Part shown: positions 43,447-51,270 of the stretch, piece after piece
How the letters are laid out: every line of letters starts with the position of its first letter
Numbering within the stretch: position 1 is the first letter of the stretch
Source: Methylocystis sp. MJC1
GTDB taxonomy: Bacteria; Pseudomonadota; Alphaproteobacteria; Rhizobiales; Beijerinckiaceae
Length of the DNA stretch: 64,000 bases
Reading direction: 5' to 3'
NCBI RefSeq assembly: GCF_026427715.1
Contig: NZ_CP107558.1
Span: 2,455,001-2,519,000 of the forward strand
The notes under the pieces: generated by a model
Database searches by the model: none
Told to the model about the DNA's origin: nothing
What the model saw: only the letters and a program-made list of their open reading frames with translations
Program-made: the position numbers and the translations under genes

Positions 43447-43866
43447 TTACTTCAGCTCGTCGAGCGCCTTCTGGAAGCGGCCAGCGTGGGAGCGCTCGGC
43501 CTTGGCGAGCGTCTCGAACCAGTCGGCGATTTCCTCGAAGCCCTCTTCGCGAGCCGAGCGGGCCATGCCCGGATACATGTCGGTGTATTCGTGGGTCTCG
43601 CCGGCGACGGCGGCCTTGAGGTTGTCGGCGGTCTTGCCGATCGGGAGGCCGGTGGCCGGATCGCCGACGACCTCGAGGAATTCGAGGTGGCCGTGGGCGT
43701 GGCCGGTCTCGCCTTCCGCGGTGGAGCGGAACACGGTGGCGACGTCGTTGTAGCCTTCGACGTCGGCCTTTTGAGCGAAATAGAGATAGCGGCGGTTCGC
43801 CTGCGATTCGCCGGCGAAGGCGGCCTTCAGGTTCTCTTCGGTCTTGCTGCCCTTGAGCGTTGCCAT
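43447..43866 (-). CDS. rbr: Rubrerythrin (ferritin-like diiron domain only)
   Basis: A 139-residue protein made only of the diiron four-helix bundle: [40 protein letters not shown], then [20 protein letters not shown] and [17 protein letters not shown]. The Glu and Glu-x-x-His residues of the diiron site are in place. The C-terminal rubredoxin domain of classical rubrerythrin is missing, so reduction must come from another protein, perhaps the Fe-S protein encoded 161 bp downstream. Rubrerythrins reduce hydrogen peroxide. GGAGG precedes the ATG. Confidence 0.94.
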   Translation of the reverse strand: MATLKGSKTEENLKAAFAGESQANRRYLYFAQKADVEGYNDVATVFRSTAEGETGHAHGHLEFLEVVGDPATGLPIGKTADNLKAAVAGETHEYTDMYPGMARSAREEGFEEIADWFETLAKAERSHAGRFQKALDELK

Positions 43867-44003
43867 TTATTGCCTCCAAGGAGAAATTTCGTAACGGAGC
43901 CTCTAGGGCTCCGTGACGCATTATTAGAATAATTCAAAACTGAGCGGCAGTCCAACTGAAATATGATCGAGCGCGCCGCCTTTCCGCCCGTTCTTGCACA
44001 CGC

Positions 44004-45014
44004 CTATTTGATCCCCACTACCATGGAGTCCGGCCCGACGAGATGCTCGACGCGGGTCTCGCTGAAGCCCGCGTCCTTCATCCAGCCCTGGCAGTCGGCG
44101 CCGGTATAATCGAAGCCGCCCTGGGTTTCGATCAGCATGTTGAGGCTCATCAGCAGGCCGAAAGCGTTCTGGCGGCGGTCGTCGTCGATGAGCGCCTCAT
44201 AGACGATGAGCGCGCCGCCGGCGGGCAAGGCCTCATGAGCCTTCTTCACGAGGAGGCGTTTCTGCTCGAGATCCCAATCGTGCAGGATGTGTCCCATGAT
44301 GATCACATCCGCTTGCGGCAGCGCGTCTATGAAAAAATCGCCCGCGTGGAACTGCAGCCGCTCCGACAGTCCGTTTGCGGCGACGAATTCGTCGAAGATC
44401 AGCCCGACGGGCGGCAGGTCGAAGCCCCCGCCGCTCAAATGCGGATGGGCGCGCGCGATGGTGACGGGAACCATCCCCTGGGCGACGCCCACATCGACGA
44501 AGCTCTTATAGTTCTTCCACGGAAATTTGCCGGCGATGGCGTTGGCGGCTCCGGCGCTCACCCCGCTCATCGCGGCGAGGAAGCCGCGCAGCCGCGCCGG
44601 ATCGGCATAGAGCGCGGCGAAGAAGTCGCCCTCTTCCTTGTTCTCGCTCTGGCGTTGGCCGGTCTTCAGCGCCTCGGTGAGATGGCCCCAGCTTTCGTAA
44701 AGCCGGGTGTTGGCCATCTCCAAAAGCCCGCCGACATAGCTGGGCCGGGCGCGCACGAGGAAGAAATCGGCGTCGGGCGCATTGCGGTAGTTGCCGTCCT
44801 GACGCTCCAGCAGCTTCAGGGCGACCAGCGCGTCGAAGAAATCCCGCGCCGAGCGCTCATGGAGGCCGAGCCGCTGGCGTAGCGATTCGAGATCGGCGGG
44901 GCCTTCCGCCAGCGCGTCGAAGACGCCGAGCTCCACGGCCGAAAGCAGCGCTTTGGCGTTCCAGAAAGACATGCCGAGGACGAGGAGCTTTTCGGGCGAG
45001 GGCCGCACGGTCAT
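44004..45014 (-). CDS. SAM-dependent O-methyltransferase (family 2 type)
   Basis: A 336-residue methyltransferase. An N-terminal winged-helix dimerisation domain ([38 protein letters not shown]) is followed by the SAM-binding fold with [40 protein letters not shown] and [20 protein letters not shown]. It resembles the acetylserotonin/hydroxyneurosporene O-methyltransferase group; the first glycine-rich motif reads VGVAQG instead of the usual VGGGTG. The substrate cannot be told. It is divergent from the next gene with 34 bp between starts. Confidence 0.85.
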   Translation of the reverse strand: MTVRPSPEKLLVLGMSFWNAKALLSAVELGVFDALAEGPADLESLRQRLGLHERSARDFFDALVALKLLERQDGNYRNAPDADFFLVRARPSYVGGLLEMANTRLYESWGHLTEALKTGQRQSENKEEGDFFAALYADPARLRGFLAAMSGVSAGAANAIAGKFPWKNYKSFVDVGVAQGMVPVTIARAHPHLSGGGFDLPPVGLIFDEFVAANGLSERLQFHAGDFFIDALPQADVIIMGHILHDWDLEQKRLLVKKAHEALPAGGALIVYEALIDDDRRQNAFGLLMSLNMLIETQGGFDYTGADCQGWMKDAGFSETRVEHLVGPDSMVVGIK

Positions 45015-45048
45015 GACAAACCTCTTCTCGAAAAGCTAATTCCTTTTC

Positions 45049-45636
45049 ATGGCCGACCAATATCACAGCTTCACGGCGCTCGCCGCGCGCGAGGTCAAGG
45101 ATGTACACTACCGCATCCGGCTCACGGCGCGTCCTTCTCCGATCGCCATCGTCGCGCCGCATGGCGGCTTCATCGAGCCGGGCACGTCGGAGATTGCCGC
45201 GGCGATCGCCGGCGAGACGCATTCGCTCTACTGTTTCGAGAGCCTGATGATGCGCGCCAAAGGCGACGGGTTGCATATCACCTCGACGCGTTTCGACGAG
45301 CCGCAAGCCTTGCTGCTGGCGGCGCGTTCGGAAATCGTTGTCGGCGTGCATGGCCGGAAGAATGGCGCGGACCCGGCGGCGGTCTGGGTCGGCGGCCTGC
45401 ACGAGGAATTGCGCGACGCCATCTGCGCCGCGCTGACAGTCTGCGGATTTGGAGCCAAAGCCGTCGGAGAGGGGCATCCGCTCGCGGGTCGCGATCCCGC
45501 CAATATTTGCAACAAGGGGCGCCTCGGCGCCGGCGTGCAACTGGAGCTGCCAAGAGCGCTCAGGATCGCCTTTGCGAAGGACGCGGCAAATAGCCGCGCC
45601 TTCGCCGAGGCTGTGCGGGGAGCGCTGCGAAGCTGA
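45049..45636 (+). CDS. Poly-gamma-glutamate hydrolase family protein (DUF867, YjqB-like)
   Basis: A 195-residue protein of the family that includes phage poly-gamma-glutamate hydrolase (PghP) and YjqB. Zn-ligand motifs can be placed: IAIVAPHGGFIEPGTSEIAA and VGVHGRKNGADPA, with FDEPQALLLAARSE between. Family members are zinc peptidase-like. Poly-gamma-glutamate as substrate is not certain here. No signal peptide, so it is cytosolic. Confidence 0.85.
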   Translation: MADQYHSFTALAAREVKDVHYRIRLTARPSPIAIVAPHGGFIEPGTSEIAAAIAGETHSLYCFESLMMRAKGDGLHITSTRFDEPQALLLAARSEIVVGVHGRKNGADPAAVWVGGLHEELRDAICAALTVCGFGAKAVGEGHPLAGRDPANICNKGRLGAGVQLELPRALRIAFAKDAANSRAFAEAVRGALRS

Positions 45637-45783
45637 AGGGATTTTCGAAAAATATCCCGGGGATGGCGCAGCATGCCGCTTATTTTGGCGCGGTCTCAGA
45701 TTTACTTCCAGCGCCCTTTAGCCTAGCCGTGCTGTGTGCTGAAAAGACGCACGGTCCAAAAATGCGGCCAAAGGAAAAAAACG

Positions 45784-45903
45784 ATGTCGCTTCCCAACCA
45801 GCCTTCCAAAATGAAGCCCCTGTTCATCGCTCTGGGCGTCATTGCGCTCATTGTCGCGCTCATCACCCAGGCTCCGCACCTGGTTCGGGCGCTGTCCGCT
45901 TAA
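45784..45903 (+). CDS. 39-residue membrane peptide
   Basis: ATG at 45784, after the purine run AAAGGAAAAAAA, encodes 39 residues with one membrane helix (LFIALGVIALIVALITQAPH) after a short basic start (SLPNQPSKMK). It reads like the very small inner-membrane proteins often missed in annotation. Function unknown. Confidence 0.5.
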   Translation: MSLPNQPSKMKPLFIALGVIALIVALITQAPHLVRALSA

Positions 45904-46006
45904 GTTAGATCAGAATGCTTCGGGCTCGAGCTGGAAGCGCTTCCGGGGTCGCCATGGCGACCCCGTTTTCGTTTGGCGTCCAGCTCTGCGGCTGAAGGAC
46001 TGGCGC

Positions 46007-47410
46007 TCAGCCTCTCCGCTTCTTCCCTGCAAAGGGATTATCCCCCGCCCGCTTCGAGATGCGGATCGGCACGCCCGGCAGATCGAAGGTCTTGCGCAGC
46101 CCGTTGATCAGGAAGCGCTCATAGCTTGCCGGCAATTCCTCGAGCTGATTGCCGAACAGCACGAAATGCGGCGGGCGGGATTTGGCCTGGGTCATATAGC
46201 GGATCTTGATGCGCCGGCCGGAAACGGCGGGCGGCGGCGTCTCTTCCACCGTCTGCAGCAGCCAGCGGTTCAAGCGCGCCGTGGCGATGCGCCTGTTCCA
46301 GACCTCATGGGTCGCGACGATCCCCTCCATGAGCCTGTCGAGCCCCTGCCCCGTCGCGCCGGAGACCGGCACAACCGGACAGCCGCGCACCTGCGGCAGC
46401 AGCCGCTCGGCGTCTTCGCGCAGCTTTATCAGCGTCGCGCCCTTGTCCTCGATCAAATCCCATTTGCCGAGGCCGATCACGAAGGCGCGGCCCTCGCGCG
46501 CGGTGAGATCGGCGATGGTCAAATCCTGCTTCTCGAAGGGGATCGTCGAGTCGATCAGCAGGACCACCACTTCCGAGAAACGCACGGCGCGCAGCGCATC
46601 GGCGGCCGAGAGCTTTTCGAGCTTGTCGATCACCTTGGCGCGCTTGCGCAGGCCCGCCGTGTCGAAGAGTTTGATCTTGCGGTCGCGCCACAGAAAATTG
46701 ACGCCGATGGAATCGCGGGTGATGCCCGCCTCTGGCCCGGTCAGCAGGCGCTCCTCGCCGAGAATGCGATTGATCAGCGTCGATTTCCCGGCATTGGGCC
46801 GCCCGACGACGGTGATGCGCAGCGGCTTGGTGACGTCGAGATCGCTGCCGTCCTCCTCGTCGTCATAGAGGTTTTCGTCCTGCTCTTCCTCTTCCTCGGC
46901 AGGCTCGGCGGTCTCTTCGGGCAGCGCCTCGCGCAGCGCAGAGTAGAGCTCACTCATGCCCTCGCCATGCTCGGCGGAAAGCGGGACCGGGTCGCCGAGG
47001 CCCAGCGAATAGGCCTCGAAAGCGCCCGCCTCACCCGCCTTGCCTTCCGCCTTATTGGCGATGAGGATCACCGGCTTGGCGGCACGGCGCACGAGATCGG
47101 CGAAATATTTGTCGTCCGGCGTCACGCCGACGCGGGCGTCGATGACGAAGAGAATGGCGTCCGCGGAGAGGATGGCGCTTTCGGTCTGGGCGCGCATGCG
47201 CCCTTCGAGGGTCGCGGCGGCGCCCTCCTCCAACCCGGCTGTGTCGATGATGGTGAAGCGCAGATCGGCGAGCTTGGCCTCGCCCTCGCGGCGGTCGCGG
47301 GTGACGCCAGGGCGGTCGTCGACCAGCGCCAGCTTCTTGCCGGTCAGCCGGTTGAAGAGCGTCGACTTGCCGACGTTGGGCCGGCCGATGATGGCGAGCG
47401 AGAAGGACAT
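46007..47410 (-). CDS. der: Ribosome biogenesis GTPase Der (EngA)
   Basis: A 467-residue double GTPase required for 50S subunit assembly. First domain: [20 protein letters not shown] and DTAGLEEG; second domain near residue 203: [20 protein letters not shown] and [11 protein letters not shown]; then the C-terminal KH-like domain ([20 protein letters not shown]). An acidic linker ([20 protein letters not shown]) joins the two G domains, as in other alphaproteobacteria. I chose the ATG at 47410, which matches the family start; the frame goes 23 codons further up without support. Confidence 0.97.
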   Translation of the reverse strand: MSFSLAIIGRPNVGKSTLFNRLTGKKLALVDDRPGVTRDRREGEAKLADLRFTIIDTAGLEEGAAATLEGRMRAQTESAILSADAILFVIDARVGVTPDDKYFADLVRRAAKPVILIANKAEGKAGEAGAFEAYSLGLGDPVPLSAEHGEGMSELYSALREALPEETAEPAEEEEEQDENLYDDEEDGSDLDVTKPLRITVVGRPNAGKSTLINRILGEERLLTGPEAGITRDSIGVNFLWRDRKIKLFDTAGLRKRAKVIDKLEKLSAADALRAVRFSEVVVLLIDSTIPFEKQDLTIADLTAREGRAFVIGLGKWDLIEDKGATLIKLREDAERLLPQVRGCPVVPVSGATGQGLDRLMEGIVATHEVWNRRIATARLNRWLLQTVEETPPPAVSGRRIKIRYMTQAKSRPPHFVLFGNQLEELPASYERFLINGLRKTFDLPGVPIRISKRAGDNPFAGKKRRG

Positions 47411-47717
47411 TTCTTCAGTTTTCTCCGGAAGACCAGCGGGCATAACACAGATAAGCCGGCGGACGACCAGTTTACCCAAAAAAATGGCCCCCTCCCCAAC
47501 CCTCCCCCGCTTCGCGGGAGAGGGAGCAGATTGTGGCCTTCATCGACAATGCCGATCAGGAGCGTCCCCTCTCCCGCGCAGCCCGTCGAAAGACGGGCGT
47601 CCTTCGGACGCCCTATGCGGGGGAGGGACAGGGAGGGGGTCGCGGGGATCATAAGCCGGTCCGCGCGCTGCGCCGAGCCGGACCGATCGAAGCCCCAGCG
47701 GCGTCCGTCCCCTCAAC
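47411..47717. other. 307-bp intergenic region with one repeat
   Basis: Between ugd and der there is only the family D repeat at 47488-47640. No gene seen. Confidence 0.6.
47488..47640. repeat. Intergenic palindromic repeat, family D copy 2, with inserted hairpin
   Basis: Like 35757-35875 but about 35 bp longer. The extra part lies where copy 1 reads CTCCCGCTTGCGGGGG and contains its own stems (GCCCGTC / GACGGGC and GGGCGTCC / GGACGCCC). So a small palindrome has entered a larger one. Confidence 0.85.
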
Positions 47718-49025
47718 TCAGACCGGCCGGCCGATGCTGACGTAACGCAGGCCGTAACGCTCCGCTTCTCCGACCGGATAGACGTTACGAAGATCGACCA
47801 GGATCGGGTCGGCGACCAGTTCCTTCACCCGGCCGAGATCCAGGGCGCGGAACTCGTCCCATTCCGTCACCAGCGCGACAGCATGGGCGCCCGTCACGCA
47901 ATCATAGGCGTTGCCGGCGTATTCGATCGTCGGCATGAGCGCCTTCGCCTGCGACATGCCTTCGGGATCGTAGCCGCGCACGGTCGCCCCCGCGTCGAGC
48001 AGCGCCTGCACGATCGCCAGCGAGGGCGCGTCCCGCATGTCGTCGGTATTGGGCTTGAAGGTCAAGCCCAACAAGGCGATCGTCTTGCCGCGCACCGAGC
48101 CGCCGCAGGCCGCGATGATCTTGCGGCCCATGGCGCGCTTGCGCTGATCGTTGATGCTGACCACGGTTTCGACGATGCGAACGGGCGCCTCGAAGTCGTG
48201 GCCGGTCTTGACCAGCGCCAGCGTATCCTTCGGGAAGCAGGAGCCGCCATAGCCCGGCCCGGCGTGCAGGAACTTGGAGCCGATGCGCTTATCGAGGCCG
48301 ATGCCGCGCGCGACATCCTGCACATTGGCGCCCGTCGCCTCGCACAGATCAGCGATCTCGTTGATGAAGGTGATCTTGACGGCGAGGAAGGCGTTGGCGG
48401 CGTATTTGATCAGCTCTGCAGTCCGACGCTCCACAAAGACCATCGGCAGGCCGTTGAGCGAGAGCGGGCGATAGATCGCCGCCATGACCTCGCGGGCGCG
48501 CTCGCTCTCGACGCCGAGCACGACGCGGTCAGGCCGCTTGAAATCTTCGATCGCGGCGCCTTCGCGCAGGAACTCCGGATTGGAGACCACGTCGATCTGC
48601 AGGCCCGGGCGCGTCTCACGCACGATGCGCTCGACCTCGTCGCCGGTCCCCACCGGCACGGTCGATTTATCGACGACGACGAGCGGCCCGGTGGCGGCGC
48701 GCGCAACTTCAGCCGCAGCCGCGAAAACATAAGAAAGGTCCGCATGGCCGTCGCCGCGACGTGAGGGCGTGCCGACCGCGATGAAGACCGCATCGACGCC
48801 CGCCACGGAGGCTTTCAGATCGGTCGAAAAGCTCAGACGTCCGTCGCGAACGTTGCGCTCCACCAGTTGCTCGAGACCCGGCTCATAGATCGGCATCACG
48901 CCCGCTTCGAGGGCTTTGATTTTCGCCTCGTCGAGATCGACGCAAACGACCGTATGGCCGAAATCCGAAAAGCACGCCCCTGACACGAGACCCACGTAAC
49001 CACTGCCAATCATTGCAATGCGCAA
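47718..49025 (-). CDS. ugd: UDP-glucose 6-dehydrogenase
   Basis: A 435-residue enzyme oxidising UDP-glucose to UDP-glucuronate for capsule, exopolysaccharide or lipid A decoration. The NAD-binding start MRIAMIGSGYVGLVSGACFS, the conserved VVSNPEFLREGAAI, and GPGYGGSCFPKDTLAL with the catalytic Cys are all present. The start is TTG at 49025, preceded by GGGAGAGTGGA. Length is normal. No glycosyltransferase is adjacent. Confidence 0.96.
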   Translation of the reverse strand: MRIAMIGSGYVGLVSGACFSDFGHTVVCVDLDEAKIKALEAGVMPIYEPGLEQLVERNVRDGRLSFSTDLKASVAGVDAVFIAVGTPSRRGDGHADLSYVFAAAAEVARAATGPLVVVDKSTVPVGTGDEVERIVRETRPGLQIDVVSNPEFLREGAAIEDFKRPDRVVLGVESERAREVMAAIYRPLSLNGLPMVFVERRTAELIKYAANAFLAVKITFINEIADLCEATGANVQDVARGIGLDKRIGSKFLHAGPGYGGSCFPKDTLALVKTGHDFEAPVRIVETVVSINDQRKRAMGRKIIAACGGSVRGKTIALLGLTFKPNTDDMRDAPSLAIVQALLDAGATVRGYDPEGMSQAKALMPTIEYAGNAYDCVTGAHAVALVTEWDEFRALDLGRVKELVADPILVDLRNVYPVGEAERYGLRYVSIGRPV

Positions 49026-49224
49026 AATCCACTCTCCCTCGGTTCGTGGGGGCGTTCGGCCGACAGGCTCTCGCAGCGGAAGGAGTTCCGCACAGGCGGG
49101 TTAGCTACCCAGTATTACAGATTCTTGTCAGCGATCTCTGGCAGGCTTCCTTACAGAAGGGAGGCGGGAAAGTCGACTTGGGCGTTGGGGTGTGGGGCGA
49201 GGCCGGGGCTCTTTGGACCCGAAT

Positions 49225-49250
49225 CGTATTGACAATGTAGATACAACCCA
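49225..49250 (+). promoter_or_regulatory. Promoter/operator candidate of the toxin-antitoxin pair
   Basis: TTGACA at 49229-49234 can serve as -35, and it is followed by the perfect palindrome TGTA-GA-TACA (49237-49246), the kind of site through which DUF1778 antitoxins repress their own operon. A clear -10 is not seen. It lies 18-35 bp before the antitoxin start. Confidence 0.4.
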
Positions 49251-49263
49251 CCATCTTTCCCCC

Positions 49264-49584
49264 ATGTCTCGTTCCTCCTCTTCCGATAGCTTGGAAGCTG
49301 CCGCGCGCCCATCGACGGCCGATGCGAAAGCCAGCATCAACCTGCGTATCGAAGCGAATACGCGCCAGCTTATCGACGAGGCTGCGGCGGTCCTCGGAAA
49401 GACGCGCACGGAGTTCATGATCGAGAGCGCCCGAAGGCAGGCGATCGACGTGTTGCTGGATCAACGGCTGTTCGCGCTCGACCCGGACCGTTACGACGCC
49501 TTCATGCGCGCGCTCGACAATCCGCCGGCGCCGGGACCGAAGCTCGAGTCGCTGCTGCGCCGGGTTCCGGCATGGGGGAAGTAG
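49264..49584 (+). CDS. DUF1778-type antitoxin (TacA-like)
   Basis: A 106-residue antitoxin. After a Ser-rich start (MSRSSSSDSLEAAARPSTAD) comes the ribbon-helix-helix segment (ASINLRIEANTRQLIDEAAA, then KTRTEFMIESARRQAIDVLL) and the C-terminal toxin-neutralising part (RYDAFMRALDNPPAPGPKLE). It binds DNA and its toxin, and its gene overlaps the toxin gene by 13 bases. I chose the ATG at 49264; the open frame goes further up but through the palindromic operator. The pair is intact, unlike the one at 34761-35180. Confidence 0.92.
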   Translation: MSRSSSSDSLEAAARPSTADAKASINLRIEANTRQLIDEAAAVLGKTRTEFMIESARRQAIDVLLDQRLFALDPDRYDAFMRALDNPPAPGPKLESLLRRVPAWGK

Positions 49585-50084
49585 CGCGCGCCGCGCTTTC
49601 GGCGCCCGTTCCACTTACCGCCGAACATGATCTCTCCGATTTCGACTGCGGCGAACCCGTCCTGAACGATTGGCTGCGGCATCGCGCGCTCAGAAACGAA
49701 AGCCGCTTTTCGCGAAACTATGTGGTCTGCGCGGGCAAGCGTGTGGTCGCCTATTACTGCGTTTCGGCCGGGGCCGTGGAACGCGCCGCGGCGCCCGGCA
49801 AGATGCGCCGCAACGCCCCCGACGCCATTCCGGTCTCGGTGATCGGGCGTCTTGCCGCGAGCCGGGAGCATGCGGGCAAAGGACTCGGCGCCGATTTGCT
49901 ATCCGACGCCCTGCGCCGCATCACGGCGGTATCCCAGAGCATCGGCGTCGCCGCCGTGCTGGTGCACGCCAAGGACGAGGCGGCGAAGCGGTTTTATCTG
50001 CGCTGCGCGGAGTTTATCGAGTATCCGGCGGATAGCGGGATTTTGTTTTTGCCGATTGAGACGGTGATTCGGTCGCTAGTTTAG
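49572..50084 (+). CDS. GNAT toxin (TacT-like acetyltransferase)
   Basis: A 170-residue N-acetyltransferase toxin. TacT-type landmarks are DFDCGEPVLNDWLRHRALRN, then VVAYYCVSAGAV, the acetyl-CoA loop GRLAASREHAGKGLGADLL, AAVLVHAKDEAAKRFYLRC with the conserved Tyr, and the C-terminal LFLPIETVI. Such toxins acetylate the amino group of charged tRNAs and stop translation, giving dormancy. The start overlaps the antitoxin gene, with GGTTCCGGCATGGGGG context. All expected parts are present. Confidence 0.93.
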   Translation: MGEVARAALSAPVPLTAEHDLSDFDCGEPVLNDWLRHRALRNESRFSRNYVVCAGKRVVAYYCVSAGAVERAAAPGKMRRNAPDAIPVSVIGRLAASREHAGKGLGADLLSDALRRITAVSQSIGVAAVLVHAKDEAAKRFYLRCAEFIEYPADSGILFLPIETVIRSLV

Positions 50085-50129
50085 GAGTCGGCCGCCCGGT
50101 TAAGCTTCGACCATTAGATCAAAACCTCT

Positions 50130-50513
50130 TCAGGTCGAAGACCGCTCGGTTCGCCGCAGTTTATCCCCCAAACCGCCAACGTCCTCGAAGAACCAACATG
50201 TTGTCCCCCTATTTGACTCATAAACGAAGTTTCGCAGCGGCTCACTTCGAGCCAAGGCGCTTTCTATGTCGCCAATGATCGCAAGACAAAGCCGGTAGTT
50301 GACGAATTTTTGGATGAGCAAACCGGCAAACCCGGTTCTCAATCGGAGGAAATCTTCCGTAAGGCGTTCGATGGGCAAAACGACGACATCGGCTCGCTGA
50401 CCAAGAGCCTCGCTTACGAGATCGTTGACCTCTGCTTCGGCGGAAATTCGAGGGCCCTCCGCGCCGCAACTGAATACGCGGACCCCGCTAATGAGCAAAA
50501 CGTTACCATTCAT
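50130..50513 (-). CDS. DUF4180 family protein
   Basis: A 127-residue protein matching DUF4180: it starts MNGNVLLISGVRVFSCGAEG, then GPRISAEAEVNDLVSEALGQ, VVVLPIERLTEDFLRLRTGF, AGLLIQKFVNYRLCLAIIGD and, near the end, NRGTTCWFFEDVGGLGDKL. No activity is known. The open frame extends upstream to 51131, antisense to the ATPase gene, and a plus-strand frame overlaps it from 50310; both are rejected because the family match fixes the gene to this strand and this length. It is divergent from the small ATPase gene, with 69 bp between starts that must hold both promoters. Confidence 0.8.
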   Translation of the reverse strand: MNGNVLLISGVRVFSCGAEGPRISAEAEVNDLVSEALGQRADVVVLPIERLTEDFLRLRTGFAGLLIQKFVNYRLCLAIIGDIESALARSEPLRNFVYESNRGTTCWFFEDVGGLGDKLRRTERSST

Positions 50514-50582
50514 AGAACCGTTCTTTCTGTCAGCCGCGTAGAAAATCGAACACGATCTCGCGATGCAAAAGAGGATATTTCG

Positions 50583-51122
50583 TTGAACAATCGTTTCGTA
50601 TTGATCTCCGGCTGTTCCGGCGGGGGCAAATCGACCCTGTTGGCCGAACTGAGCGCTCGCGGCCATGCCGTTGTCGAGGAACCGGGCCGTCGCATCATAG
50701 CCGAGGAACTGGCAACCGCGGGAAAAGCTCTCCCTTGGGTCGATCAAGCGGCGTTTCTTCGTCGCGCCATAGATATGGCTTTGGCCGATCGCATTTCTGC
50801 AGCGGCTCATGAAGGGTGGGTGTTCTTCGACCGCGGTCTTGTGGATGCTGCGTCCGCGTTGGAGACTCTTACGGGAGAGCCGGTGCTGCGTCCTCTTTGC
50901 ACAAGCCAGCGCTACCATCGCCGAGTCTTCATGGCTCCACCGTGGCCCGAAATCTATGTGACGGACCCCGGCCGCCAGCACGGATTCGAGGCTGCAACGG
51001 CGGAGTATCATCGCTTGATGACGGCGTTTCCCGCCCTGGACTATGACGTGATCAACTTGCCGCAGACTGCGATATCGGCGCGCGCCGATTTCGTGCAGGC
51101 GTGTCTCGGGAACGTCGCCTAG
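50583..51122 (+). CDS. Small AAA-type ATPase (AAA_28)
   Basis: A 179-residue P-loop protein: the Walker A is FVLISGCSGGGKSTLLAEL, then RGHAVVEEPGRRIIAEELAT, WVFFDRGLVDAASALETLTG (Walker B-like) and VFMAPPWPEIYVTDPGRQHG. This is the AAA_28 group of small kinase-like ATPases found through proteobacteria, of unknown substrate. I chose TTG at 50583, with AAGAGGAT upstream, because the protein then has the family length; the longer frame from 50310 would run over the divergent DUF4180 gene. Confidence 0.88.
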   Translation: MNNRFVLISGCSGGGKSTLLAELSARGHAVVEEPGRRIIAEELATAGKALPWVDQAAFLRRAIDMALADRISAAAHEGWVFFDRGLVDAASALETLTGEPVLRPLCTSQRYHRRVFMAPPWPEIYVTDPGRQHGFEAATAEYHRLMTAFPALDYDVINLPQTAISARADFVQACLGNVA

Positions 51123-51270
51123 CCAAGGCAAACCGCTAAAAGCGGATAGCCCGCCAAACGCGAAACCACCTCATTTCATTCCCACTCTATTGTTTCCAAC
51201 CCGTCATCAAAGCGTATCATCCCGTCGATAGCTCCTGTTTTTGTAGGACTTTTCAACAGGGGCAATAAGC

